Source: Desulfovibrio sp. UBA4079
Lineage (GTDB): Bacteria; Desulfobacterota; Desulfovibrionia; Desulfovibrionales; Desulfovibrionaceae
Assembly: GCA_002382645.1 (NCBI GenBank)
Contig: DFYP01000034.1
Coordinates: 1-17,789 of the forward strand
Reading direction: 5' to 3'
Length of the DNA stretch: 17,789 nt
Shown: positions 1-8,006 of the stretch, in pieces
How positions within the stretch are numbered: the stretch's first letter is position 1
Layout of the letters: every line of letters starts with the position of its first letter
The notes under the pieces: model-generated
What the model was told of the DNA's origin: nothing
Databases searched by the model: none
What the model saw: only the letters and a program-made list of their open reading frames with translations
Position numbers and translations under genes: made by a program

Positions 1-1
1 G

Positions 2-478
2 GCCCCGGCGGCCGCAGCCGCTCCGGCAGCCCCGGTTGCGGCCCCGCCTCCGGTCACAGCCCCGCCTTTGGCCAAGGCCGCCCAGCCCAGCCTGCGGACC
101 CCGGACCGTCCGGCCGCGGCCGTGGCCAGCCCCTTTGTCCAGCGCAATCCCGAGGTCCCCAGCGGGGACAAGACCCTGCACGGGTTCCGCTACGCCGTCC
201 TGGACACGGACGAGGAACGGGTGGGCGGGGTGAGCGTCATCGAGATCAAGGTCTATCTCGACGTGACCGTGCTGCCCGAGCGCGAGGCCATCAAGGACTT
301 CGCCACGAGCATCTGGAAGGAGAAGCGCCAGGGAGGCCGGGAACTGGTGGTGGACGTGTTTCTGCCGGACACGGACCTCAAGGGCCTGCCCTATGCCGTG
401 GCCCGCTACGACGACAATGGCCTGCAGGAGTATTTCACCCGCAGGACCATTCTCTTCGGCACCCGCTTCGCCCGCTAG
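2..478 (+). CDS. Unrecognised protein with Ala/Pro-rich linker, 3' part only
   Basis: The reading frame is open from the left edge, so the start lies outside the window; 158 residues and a TAG stop are present. The first about 50 residues are a low-complexity Ala/Pro linker. A compact domain of about 100 residues follows, with alternating hydrophobic strands (around VIEIKVYLDVTVLP and ELVVDVFLPDTDLKG) and an aromatic/basic tail ending TRRTILFGTRFAR. I do not recognise the domain. The linker resembles the one in the SH3 protein at the right edge of the window, so this may be the C-terminal part of an exported multi-domain protein; that is inference. A start at TTG 68 is possible on paper, but the coding pattern continues upstream of it. 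Its stop directly abuts the stop of the opposite-strand gene at 479. Confidence 0.75.
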   Translation, partial: APAAAAAPAAPVAAPPPVTAPPLAKAAQPSLRTPDRPAAAVASPFVQRNPEVPSGDKTLHGFRYAVLDTDEERVGGVSVIEIKVYLDVTVLPEREAIKDFATSIWKEKRQGGRELVVDVFLPDTDLKGLPYAVARYDDNGLQEYFTRRTILFGTRFAR

Positions 479-898
479 CTAATCCACGAACAGAGGGATG
501 GTCTTGCCCTGGACGGCGCGTAGGCCCTGCTTGCGCTCCATGCCCTGAGCCCGCTTGAGGTAGAGGTTGCCGCAGCCCTGGCAGTGCCAGTGCTTGTCGT
601 GCTCCTGGAGGCGCACCAGCAGGGCGTCGCGGTCGTAGCAGACCTGGCAGTAGGGGCCTTTTTTCCGGAACTGCTCGTTGAGCCAGTACTTCTGGCCGTC
701 GAACTCCACGCTTTCGGCCAGGTTGAGGATCTGGGTGACCTCGTCCATCTGGCGGCGCAGGTTCTCGTTTTCCTGGCAGAGATTCAGGAAGCTTTCCTGC
801 AACTGGGCCAGCAGCGCCCGGGCCTGTTCCGGTTTGCCGCTCTGGATCAATTCCAGGACCTGCTTGAACTCCATGCCTTTGACCATGTCCAGGGCCAT
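479..898 (-). CDS. Small four-cysteine (zinc-ribbon-like) conserved hypothetical protein
   Basis: The protein has 139 residues. The N-terminal half is helical and charged (about residues 10-60, probable coiled coil). The C-terminal half has two CxxC pairs, C84-x2-C87 (GPYCQVCYD) and C106-x2-C109 (HWHCQGCG), spaced as expected for one structural zinc site. No catalytic motif is seen and the function is unknown. The start at 898 is favoured by GAGGTGG just upstream on the coding strand; internal ATGs at codons 5 and 9 are alternatives. It lies 108 bases downstream of the cyclase gene on the same strand and could be co-transcribed with it. No clear terminator was seen at its 3' end, where it meets the convergent gene with no spacer. 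Confidence 0.8.
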   Translation of the reverse strand: MALDMVKGMEFKQVLELIQSGKPEQARALLAQLQESFLNLCQENENLRRQMDEVTQILNLAESVEFDGQKYWLNEQFRKKGPYCQVCYDRDALLVRLQEHDKHWHCQGCGNLYLKRAQGMERKQGLRAVQGKTIPLFVD

Positions 899-1006
899 GC
901 TCCACCTCGCTTGTGATGGTCTCGTCCCCTACCGGCCCTTATCGGCGCGCGGTCTGGCCAACTTTAGGGCGAAGCGAGGAAATCTTTGCAGGACTAGAAT
1001 ATTTTG

Positions 1007-3217
1007 TCACTTCGTCTTGTGGGTATAGACACCGTCCCAGCCCGCGCCCGGGGGCTCGGCGGCCAGGGCCTGGCAGCGCTCCTGGTAGAGCGTGAACAGC
1101 ACGGATTCCCCGAACTGCCGGGCGCATTCGGCAAAGGCCGCCTCGGCCCCGCGGAAGTCCGCGGCCTGGTACAGGGCCATGGCCGCGCAGTAGGCCGCGA
1201 ACTCGGGCTGGCGGCGGGCGGCCTCCTCCTGGGTGTGCGCCGAGTAGAGGGTCACGGGCGCGGTCTTGCCCTTGACCCGCACCCGGTCCAGCTCCACGAA
1301 CACGAAGCGCTCGCCGCAGGCCTGGCGGATGGCGTCGCTCACCAGGATGCGCTGGCCGTAGTACTTGGTCAGGCTTTCCAGCCGCGAGGTCAGGTTCACG
1401 TTGTCGCCGATGAGGGTGTAGTCGAACAGGTCGGCCGAGCCCATGTTGCCCACGCGCACCCGGCCGCTGTGCAGGCCCACGCCGATCTGGATGCCGAAGC
1501 CGAATTTCTCCTGGAAGCCGCGGTTCAGCTCCTCCAGCCGGTCGAACATGGAGAGCGCCGCGGAGAGCGCCCGGAACTGGTGGTCCGGCACGTTGAGCGG
1601 CGCGTTCCAGAAGGCCATGATGGCGTCGCCGATGAACTTGTCCAGCGTGCCGGAGTTCTCGGTGATGAGCCGGGTCATGGGGGTCAGGTAGTCGTGGAGG
1701 AGTTCCGTGACCTGGGTGGGGGAGAGCTTCTCGGACAGGGTGGTGAACCCGCGCACGTCCGAGAACAGCACCGTGACCTCCTTCTCCTCGCCCTCCAGGG
1801 TCAGGGAGTCGGGGTTCTCCATGATCTGGTTGATGACCGCCGGGGCCAGGTAGTGGGAGAAGGCCCCGTGGATGAACTTCTTGGCCCGCTCCTCGCGCCA
1901 GAACTTGAAGGCCGTGATGAGCGCGAAGTTGGCGCCCAGGGTCAGGTAGGAGAACAGCGGGGAGAGGAAGATGCGCAGGGTCTCGAAGGAGTAGATCGCC
2001 CCGTACCAGAGCCCCAGGGCCATGCCCACCAGGGGCAGGACGATCCAGATGGCCCGGGCCCAGGTGAGCAGCAGGGTGGTCAGGACGCCGGCCAGGAGCA
2101 TGGCCAGGAACTCCACGCCCAGGGTCCAGTCCGGGATGGACAGGAAGTCCTTGGACAGGATGTTGTCCACCAGGGTGGCGTGGGTCTCCACGCCGGGATA
2201 CACCGGGTCGAAGGGCGTGGCCCGCAGATCCTTGAGCCCCGCGGCCGAGGTACCGACGAACACGATCTTGTTCTGGAAGGTCTCGGGCGGCAGCCGGTCG
2301 TCCAGGACGTCGGCCGCGCTCACGTAGGGGAAGACCCCGGCCTTGCCGCGGTACTTCACGAGCATTTCGCCCAGGGAATCCAGGGGGATGATGGCCTGGC
2401 CCAGGCGCAGGGACTCGGCCCCGCGCGGCCCGAGCTTGAGCACGGCGTTCTTGATGCCCGCCGCCTGCATCAGGGTGGCCAGGGCCAGGCTGGGGTAGAT
2501 CTTGCCCTGCCAGGTCACCAGCAGGGGCACGCGCCGGAGCACGCCGTCCTCGTCCGAGGCCGTGGTGAAGAAGCCGCAGGCCGGGGCGGCCTCGGCCAGG
2601 AGCGGGTAGGGGCAGATCATCTCCTGGGCCTTGTGCAGGCACTGCTCGGGCTTGAGCGCGTCCAGCCCGGCCAGGATGGCCACGTTCACGGGCTTCACCG
2701 CGCAGGCCGGCCCCTGGGCCCCGGTGTCCAGGTGGGTGAAGTTGTACCCGAGCACGAAGGGCCCGGAGGCCAGCACCCCGGCCAGCACCTGGTCGTTGTC
2801 CTCCAGGCCCGGGGGCAGGCCCTGGAAGGAGATGTCCACCTGGAGCTCGCGCCGCATCTGGCGCTTGAGCACCATGGGCGAGGTGCGGTCGGGCTCGGCG
2901 AAGAGGATGTCCAGGCCCACGGCCAGGGCCCCGGCGGCCCGGATCTTGGCCAGGAGCAGGGCCACCCGGTAGCGGGGCCAGGGCCACTGCCCGAACTCGG
3001 CCAGGCTCTTCTCGTCGATGTCCACGATGAGCGGCATGTCCGAGGCGGCCTTCTGCTCCGTGCGGGTGAGCAGCAGGTCGTAGAGCTTGTGGTCCAGGAG
3101 GTTGAGGGCGGCGGGCCGGAAGATGAACAGAAGGGCCAGGAGCAGGGTGCAGGAGAATCCCGCCACCAGGATGATGATCTGGTCTTTCTTGAAGTGCCGT
3201 TTGAGACCGTTGAACAT
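1007..3217 (-). CDS. CHASE2-domain class III adenylate cyclase
   Basis: A 736-residue membrane protein predicted to make cAMP from ATP. One N-terminal membrane segment (about 14-33) is followed by an extracytoplasmic CHASE2 sensor (about 40-360, with DIDEKSLAEFGQWPWPR and later KIVFVGTSAAGLKD). Three closely spaced membrane segments (about 365-385, 389-410, 414-437) precede a cytoplasmic cyclase domain (about 478-655). All six expected catalytic positions look intact: metal-binding D487 (FSDVRGF) and D531 (FIGDAIM), adenine-specifying K527 and T601, and N608 and R612 (DNVNLTSR). The K/T pair favours ATP over GTP by the known class III rules. There is no HAMP domain. About 80 extra residues follow the cyclase domain. 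The start at 3217 is chosen because it places the first membrane segment near the N-terminus and has a G-run upstream; an in-frame extension to 3310 is possible but unlikely. It is divergent from the type I secretion operon. Confidence 0.93.
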   Translation of the reverse strand: MFNGLKRHFKKDQIIILVAGFSCTLLLALLFIFRPAALNLLDHKLYDLLLTRTEQKAASDMPLIVDIDEKSLAEFGQWPWPRYRVALLLAKIRAAGALAVGLDILFAEPDRTSPMVLKRQMRRELQVDISFQGLPPGLEDNDQVLAGVLASGPFVLGYNFTHLDTGAQGPACAVKPVNVAILAGLDALKPEQCLHKAQEMICPYPLLAEAAPACGFFTTASDEDGVLRRVPLLVTWQGKIYPSLALATLMQAAGIKNAVLKLGPRGAESLRLGQAIIPLDSLGEMLVKYRGKAGVFPYVSAADVLDDRLPPETFQNKIVFVGTSAAGLKDLRATPFDPVYPGVETHATLVDNILSKDFLSIPDWTLGVEFLAMLLAGVLTTLLLTWARAIWIVLPLVGMALGLWYGAIYSFETLRIFLSPLFSYLTLGANFALITAFKFWREERAKKFIHGAFSHYLAPAVINQIMENPDSLTLEGEEKEVTVLFSDVRGFTTLSEKLSPTQVTELLHDYLTPMTRLITENSGTLDKFIGDAIMAFWNAPLNVPDHQFRALSAALSMFDRLEELNRGFQEKFGFGIQIGVGLHSGRVRVGNMGSADLFDYTLIGDNVNLTSRLESLTKYYGQRILVSDAIRQACGERFVFVELDRVRVKGKTAPVTLYSAHTQEEAARRQPEFAAYCAAMALYQAADFRGAEAAFAECARQFGESVLFTLYQERCQALAAEPPGAGWDGVYTHKTK

Positions 3218-3293
3218 GGTTTTCCCCCCCGGTGGACGGGCGGTTGCGGGCAGGAAATGGCGCAGTGGTCCGCATTGTGGCCGCAGTGCAGTC

Positions 3294-3352
3294 CTAGCGT
3301 TTTTTTTCACGTTTGAGGAGTAGATTTTTTTCCTTAAATCATATAACGCTAG
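3294..3352. promoter_or_regulatory. Inverted repeat in the cyclase/secretion-operon divergent region
   Basis: CTAGCGTT at 3294-3301 is repeated as its perfect reverse complement AACGCTAG at 3345-3352. The copies start 51 bases apart, about five helical turns. The stretch between them is AT-rich, unlike the flanking genes, and the right copy overlaps the best -10-like hexamer for the plus-strand operon. It could be a paired regulator site, but an 8-base match in a spacer of about 190 bases can also arise by chance. Confidence 0.3.
3342..3347 (+). promoter_or_regulatory. Possible -10 element for the type I secretion operon
   Basis: TATAAC matches five of six positions of the sigma-70 -10 consensus and sits in the only AT-rich part of the divergent spacer, 62 bases before the first gene. 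No convincing -35 hexamer lies 16-18 bases upstream, so the promoter would be weak or activator-dependent. Confidence 0.3.
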
Positions 3353-3409
3353 ACCAGATTTGTGCGCTCAATATCGACAGTATCCCGCAGGGGTTTCGGG
3401 GGGAGAGGG

Positions 3410-4738
3410 ATGATCCGTCCGGGGATTTTTATGATGCGCTGGCTTCCTGTCTGCCTGCTCGTCATGGCGCTGTTCGCGCCCTGCGCCGCGTCCGCCCAGG
3501 AAGCCGCCAACTTTCCGCTCAAGCCGCTGCTCCGTGATCTGGCCGTGACCCACGAGCGGATCCAGGCGGCCCAGGCCGGCTACGAGTCCTCCCAGCATAT
3601 GATCGGCAAGGCCCAGAGCGCCTGGTATCCGCGCCTGGACGCCACCACCGAGGCCGGCTACGAGGTCATGGACAAACCCCTGCAGACCTCCACCGACTAC
3701 TGGCGCAACGTGGAAGGCCTGCGCGCCAGCCAGCTGCTCTACGACTTCGGCGGGGCCTCCGGAAACATCGACCTGTACAAGGGCCTGTCCGGCGAGATGA
3801 AGGCCCGCATGAACCAGACCGTCCAGGACGTGCTCGTCCAGGGCGTCACCGCCTATCTTCTGACCATCCGCGCCCGCGAGACCCTCAAGTACGCCTTCCA
3901 GTCCGAGGAGAACATCAAGCGCCTGTCCGGCATGCAGGAGGCCCTGGTGGCCCGCGGCGCGGGCCTGTCCTACGAGGAACTCCAGGTCAAGGCCCAGCTC
4001 TCCGGCTCGCAGTCCTACCGGGTCACCCAGGAGCGCGCCCTGGTCACGGCCAAGAACGATTTCCGCTCGGTGTTCGGGTTCGAGCCCACGGACGCCCAGA
4101 TCCGCGGCATGGAGATCCCCACGCTGCCCAAGGGACTCATCCCCGACCAGCTGGAGGTGGCCCTGGAGACCGCGGTGAAGAACAACTACCAGCTCCAGGA
4201 GCTGGAGTCCTCGGTGGCCCGGGTGGAGGGCGACCTCAAGTCCCGCAAGGCCACGTTCTATCCCAAGTTCCAGCTGGTGGGCGAGACCCTGCGCAAGGAG
4301 AACGACCAGGGCAATTCGGGCGTCCAGGACGAGAACCGCGCCCACGTGCTCATGACCTACAACCTCTTTTCCGGCATGGGCGACACCGAGGCCGTGAGCG
4401 CGGCCAACGCCGACCTCACCGCGGCCCGCAAGAACCTCCTGGACCGCCGTCGCAACGTGGAGGAGAGCGTCCGCAACGCCTGGATCGACCTCATGACCCT
4501 GCGCAAGAACGTGGAACTCTACCAAAACCAGGCCAACATCACCTGGGAGTTCCTGGGCCTGATCAAGAAGAAGAAGGCCATGGGCGGCGAGGTCAACCTT
4601 CTGGACATCCTGGTGGGCGAGCGCGACTACATCAGCGCGGTGAGTTCCCGCGTGGCCGCGGACATCGACGAGTCCATCGCGGCCTACAAGCTCCTGTACC
4701 AGATGGGCAACATCTCCCTGGACACGGTGGCCCGCTAG
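3410..4738 (+). CDS. TolC-family outer-membrane channel of a type I secretion system
   Basis: A 442-residue exported protein, the outer-membrane exit duct of the transporter encoded downstream. An N-terminal signal peptide ends in ASA before QEAANF. The rest shows the TolC pattern: two similar halves of long amphipathic helices (for example HERIQAAQAGYESSQ, then a second set from about residue 255), each followed by beta-strand segments such as YPRLDATTEAGY and YPKFQLVGET. NLLDILVGERDY near the end is typical of the family. Two starts are plausible: ATG 3410 behind a GGGGGGAG tract, chosen here, or ATG 3431/3434 behind GGGGA, which would give a more compact signal peptide. It is the first gene of the operon, with 58 GC-rich bases before the ABC gene. 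The adhesin-exporter type of TolC protein (LapE/AggA-like) is the closest I can suggest. Confidence 0.9.
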   Translation: MIRPGIFMMRWLPVCLLVMALFAPCAASAQEAANFPLKPLLRDLAVTHERIQAAQAGYESSQHMIGKAQSAWYPRLDATTEAGYEVMDKPLQTSTDYWRNVEGLRASQLLYDFGGASGNIDLYKGLSGEMKARMNQTVQDVLVQGVTAYLLTIRARETLKYAFQSEENIKRLSGMQEALVARGAGLSYEELQVKAQLSGSQSYRVTQERALVTAKNDFRSVFGFEPTDAQIRGMEIPTLPKGLIPDQLEVALETAVKNNYQLQELESSVARVEGDLKSRKATFYPKFQLVGETLRKENDQGNSGVQDENRAHVLMTYNLFSGMGDTEAVSAANADLTAARKNLLDRRRNVEESVRNAWIDLMTLRKNVELYQNQANITWEFLGLIKKKKAMGGEVNLLDILVGERDYISAVSSRVAADIDESIAAYKLLYQMGNISLDTVAR

Positions 4739-4796
4739 CGGGCCGCGCCCGCGGATCCCGGCCGCCTCCCTGCCCGGGTCCCCCTCCGGGAACGCC

Positions 4797-6476
4797 ATGA
4801 AGGAACTTTTTCGCCGTCTTTTTCTTGTCCGCCAGTTGGCGTGGGAAATCCTGGTCGCCTCCCTGTTCATCAACGTCCTCTCCCTGGCCTCGCCCATCTT
4901 CGTCATCCAGGTCCTCAACCGCTACGTGGGTTACGGCTTCGACGGCACCCTGGTGACGCTCACCTCGGGCACACTGCTGGCAGCGGCTTTTGGCTTCGCC
5001 TTTTCCTCGGTGCGCGGACGCCTGGCCGCGGCCGTGAGCGTCGGACCGGACAAGGAGCTTTCGGGCCGGGTGCTCAGCGCCCTGACCCAGGTCCGCCTGG
5101 CCGCGCTCTCCCGCATCCCGCAGAACAAGCTCCACGAGGTCCTGGGCGGGCTGCAGACGGTCCAGTCGGCCTACAGCGCCAGCCAGATCAGCGCGGTGCT
5201 GGACCTGCCCTTCGTGCTCGTCTTTCTCCTGGCCATCTTTCTCCTGAGCCCGCTCCTGGCGTTCTTGACCATCCTGGCCACGGCCTCGGCCCTGTGGGGC
5301 GGCTGGCTCAACGTGAAGCACGGCCGGGCCGCCTACCGCGACATGCAGCAGCACACCGTGGCCCACCGCGGCCTGGTCTCCTCGGCCATCAGCGGGGCCG
5401 ACACCCTGCGGGCCTTCCTGGCCGGGGCCTACGTGCGCAAGCTCTGGGACCGCCAGATGGAGGCCCTGCTGTTCCTCCAGCGCCGGCTCACCGAGCAGCG
5501 CAGCCTGGGCCAGGCGCTCATCGGCGGCGCGTCCATGATCCTGCGGGTGCTGGTCTATGCCCTGGGCGCCATGCTCGTGGTCAGCGGCGACCTGTCCATG
5601 GGCGGGCTCATCGGCGTGAGCATCCTCTCGGCCAAGGTGGTCCAGATGGCCTCCAGCTTCCTGCAGGCCGCCTTCCTTCTGGACAAGGCCCAGGAGGGCC
5701 TGCGCCTGCTCGACGAATTCCAGCGCCTGCCCCGGGAATCCTTCTCCGGCACCGCGCTCAAGAACTTCACCGGCAGGGTGGAGCTGCGCGACCTGGCCTT
5801 CGCCTACCTCTCGAACCCCGGCCCGCTGTTCGAGTCCCTCAACCTGACCCTGGAGCCGGGTTCGATCCTCTGCGTCCTGGGCTTCAACGGCTCGGGCAAG
5901 AGCACCTTCACCAAGCTCCTTTCCGGCCTGCTGGAGCCCCTGCGCGGCCAGATCCTCATCGACGGGGTGGAGCTGCGCCAGCTCTCCATGGAGTGGTGGC
6001 GGCGCCAGATCCTGTTCGTGCCCCAGGACCCGAGCTTTTTGAGCGGCACGTTCCGCGACAACATCCTCATGGCCGCGCCCGAGACGAGCCCCGAGCGGCT
6101 GGGCGAGGCCGTGCGCCTGGCGGACCTGCGGCGCTACCTGGATTTGAGCCCCGATGGCCTGGAGACGCCCGTCCTGGAAGGCGGCCGCGATCTGCCCATG
6201 GGCATCCGCAAGCGCCTGGCCCTGGCCCGGGCCCTGATCACCCCGGGCCGTCTGGCCATCCTGGACGAGCCCACCGAAGGGCTCGACGCCGAGGGCAACG
6301 CCGCGATCTACGCCGTGCTCAACGTCCTGGCCAAGGCCGGGATCACCCTGGTCATCGTCACCCGTGACCCGAACATCCTCAAGGCCGCCGGGCAGATCCT
6401 GGACCTCTCGGAAAAGCCCGTGCCCAAGCTGGTGAGCGTGCCGCGCAAGGCCGCCCCCGGGGAGGCCCCGGCATGA
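4797..6476 (+). CDS. Type I secretion ABC transporter (membrane and ATPase domains fused), atypical NBD
   Basis: A 559-residue inner-membrane half-transporter that should power protein export through the HlyD and TolC partners on either side. The membrane domain (about 15-290) starts almost at once, so there is no N-terminal C39 peptidase or C39-like domain; this resembles PrtD-type exporters in length. The nucleotide-binding domain (about 325-540) has a good Walker A (G362-T370, GFNGSGKST), Q-loop Q410 (VPQDPSF) and Walker B with catalytic glutamate (D490-E491, LAILDEPTEGLD). Two motifs differ from the norm: the signature LSGGQ is replaced by LPMGI (466-470), and the H-loop histidine is replaced by arginine (R523, VTRDP). 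The downstream gene starts in an ATGA overlap with its stop, indicating translational coupling. The ribosome binding site is weak. Confidence 0.9.
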   Translation: MKELFRRLFLVRQLAWEILVASLFINVLSLASPIFVIQVLNRYVGYGFDGTLVTLTSGTLLAAAFGFAFSSVRGRLAAAVSVGPDKELSGRVLSALTQVRLAALSRIPQNKLHEVLGGLQTVQSAYSASQISAVLDLPFVLVFLLAIFLLSPLLAFLTILATASALWGGWLNVKHGRAAYRDMQQHTVAHRGLVSSAISGADTLRAFLAGAYVRKLWDRQMEALLFLQRRLTEQRSLGQALIGGASMILRVLVYALGAMLVVSGDLSMGGLIGVSILSAKVVQMASSFLQAAFLLDKAQEGLRLLDEFQRLPRESFSGTALKNFTGRVELRDLAFAYLSNPGPLFESLNLTLEPGSILCVLGFNGSGKSTFTKLLSGLLEPLRGQILIDGVELRQLSMEWWRRQILFVPQDPSFLSGTFRDNILMAAPETSPERLGEAVRLADLRRYLDLSPDGLETPVLEGGRDLPMGIRKRLALARALITPGRLAILDEPTEGLDAEGNAAIYAVLNVLAKAGITLVIVTRDPNILKAAGQILDLSEKPVPKLVSVPRKAAPGEAPA

Positions 6477-7789
6477 ACCTGCGCGACCTGTTCCGGCCCA
6501 TGACCGACCCCGAGGACGAGAAGGTCCTGGTCTCCGGCGCCACGCGGGCCTTCTTCTACCTCTGCGCCGCGTTCTGCGTCCTGCTTTTCGCCTGGAGCGT
6601 CATCGGCCGCCTGGACATCGTCAGCGAGGCCCAGGGCGAGGTCATCCCCCGCTCCAAGGTCAAGCGCATCCAGCACCTGGAAGGCGGCATCATCCGGGAA
6701 ATCCTGGTCCGTGAGGGCGACACCGTGGCCCTGGACCAGCCCCTGGTGGTCCTGGAGGCCACCCCCAGCGAAACGAGCGTGGAGGAGCTGGACGTGCGGG
6801 TCAACTCCCTCAAGGTGGAGATGGCCCGGCTGGAGGCCGAGCAGCAGGGCCTGCCCGAGCCCGTGTATCCCGAGGACATCCGGCAGAAGTCCCCGGAACT
6901 GGTGAACCAGTCCCTGGACCACTTCAATTCCCGGCGCAAGCGCCTGGACAGCGAACTCATGGGCCAGGACGAGAAGATCCACCAGCGCGCGAAGGACGTG
7001 GAGGAGATCACGGCCCGGCTCAAGAACTCCCGGCACAGCCTGGAACTCCTGCGCCAGCAGATCGCCATCAGCGAGTCCCTGCTCAAGGACCAGCTCACCT
7101 CCAAGTACAAGCACCTGAGCTTCCTCCAGGAGGAGTCCGCCCTGGTGAGCAAGATCGAGGAGGACTCCGCGGCCCTGGACCGTTCCAACTCGACCCTGAC
7201 CGCGGCCCGCAACGAGCGCGACCGCATCCTCAACGCCTACCAGGAGGACGTGCAGGCCGCCCTGAAAAAGGCCCAGACCGAGCTCATGGAGTCCAGCCAG
7301 CGGCTGCGCAAGTTCAGCGACGAGCTCAAGCGCACCGTGGTCCGCTCGCCCGTGGCCGGGGTGGTCAAGACCCTCTACGTGGTCAACGTGGGCGAGGTCA
7401 TCAAGCCGGGCATCACCATCATGGACATCGTGCCCGCCGGGGACACCCTGGTCATCGAGGCCCACCTGCCCATCGGCGACATCGGCTATGTCCAGGCCGG
7501 GCAGCGGGCGGTCATCAAGCTGGCCTCCCGGGACGCCCGGCGCTTCGGCCACCTGGAGGGCAAGGTGCTCCAAGTGAGCCCGGACGCCTTCACCCTGCCT
7601 TCGGGCCAGACCTACTACCGGGTCCTGGTGGAGGCCGCGAGCGACCACTTCTCCAGCGGCGACGACCGCTACCAGCTCTACCCGGGCATGCGGGTGGTGG
7701 CCGGCATCCACATCGGCTCGCGCAGCGTGCTCGGGTACATCCTGGACCCCTTCCTGGACAGCATGAGCCGGGGTCTGCAGGAGCGTTGA
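6473..7789 (+). CDS. HlyD-family periplasmic adaptor of the type I secretion system
   Basis: A 438-residue membrane-fusion protein linking the ABC exporter to the TolC channel across the periplasm. It has a short cytoplasmic N-terminus and one membrane segment (about 26-44). A first lipoyl/barrel half follows (about 50-97, with HLEGGIIREILVREGD), then long coiled-coil helices (about 100-285). The second half carries the HlyD signature region (about 290-313, RSPVAGVVKTLYV) and the usual ending YPGMRVVAGIHIGSRSVLGY. Length is normal for the family. It is the last gene of the operon, and its ATG overlaps the stop of the ABC gene by four bases. No export substrate is encoded next to it. Confidence 0.93.
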   Translation: MNLRDLFRPMTDPEDEKVLVSGATRAFFYLCAAFCVLLFAWSVIGRLDIVSEAQGEVIPRSKVKRIQHLEGGIIREILVREGDTVALDQPLVVLEATPSETSVEELDVRVNSLKVEMARLEAEQQGLPEPVYPEDIRQKSPELVNQSLDHFNSRRKRLDSELMGQDEKIHQRAKDVEEITARLKNSRHSLELLRQQIAISESLLKDQLTSKYKHLSFLQEESALVSKIEEDSAALDRSNSTLTAARNERDRILNAYQEDVQAALKKAQTELMESSQRLRKFSDELKRTVVRSPVAGVVKTLYVVNVGEVIKPGITIMDIVPAGDTLVIEAHLPIGDIGYVQAGQRAVIKLASRDARRFGHLEGKVLQVSPDAFTLPSGQTYYRVLVEAASDHFSSGDDRYQLYPGMRVVAGIHIGSRSVLGYILDPFLDSMSRGLQER

Positions 7790-8006
7790 CCCGGTTTTCG
7801 CCCCCTGGTTTTCCGACCCAGCCCGCAACCCTCCGGTTTTCCGTGACAATCTGTTTCTTGCCTCAACTCACATGAATCGTTGAATAAATCAGCAAAACGT
7901 CCCATCTCGTGCCAGAAATGGAAAATTGCTTTTTGACAACACGCATAGTCAAGAAAAAGTCTAGAAAAAATCTACATACTAAAAACATTGGAGAAAAAAA
8001 TGAGGC
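7790..8006. other. Convergent spacer, AT-rich, with short repeats and a weak hairpin
   Basis: This spacer lies between the ends of the HlyD gene and the permease gene. Three short direct repeats of GGTTTTC(C)G occur at about 7793, 7807 and 7834. From about 7845 it becomes AT-rich. An imperfect hairpin CTTTTTGAC...GTCAA(G)AAAAAG spans about 7929-7959 and could act as a weak terminator in both directions, but it lacks a GC-rich stem. TTGACA at 7933-7938 has no fitting -10. No ORF or RNA gene is supported. Confidence 0.4.

Noticed and set aside
3224..3230. Seven-C run upstream of the cyclase as a phase-variation tract
   Set aside because: Only seven bases, outside the coding frame; it more simply forms the G-rich ribosome binding site.
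1004..3316. Long plus-strand open frame opposite the cyclase gene
   Set aside because: It is the antisense shadow of a well-supported cyclase; the predicted protein is low-complexity Gly/Val/Gln/His-rich with no motif.
3410..3490. TolC-like protein as a lipoprotein (cysteine near the end of the signal peptide)
   Set aside because: The cysteine sits in FAPC; proline before Cys does not fit a lipobox, and an ASA cleavage site follows.
7890..7914. Possible sigma-54 site (TGGCAC...TTGC) on the minus strand in the convergent spacer
   Set aside because: Spacing between the GG and GC elements is wrong, and no minus-strand gene starts downstream nearby.
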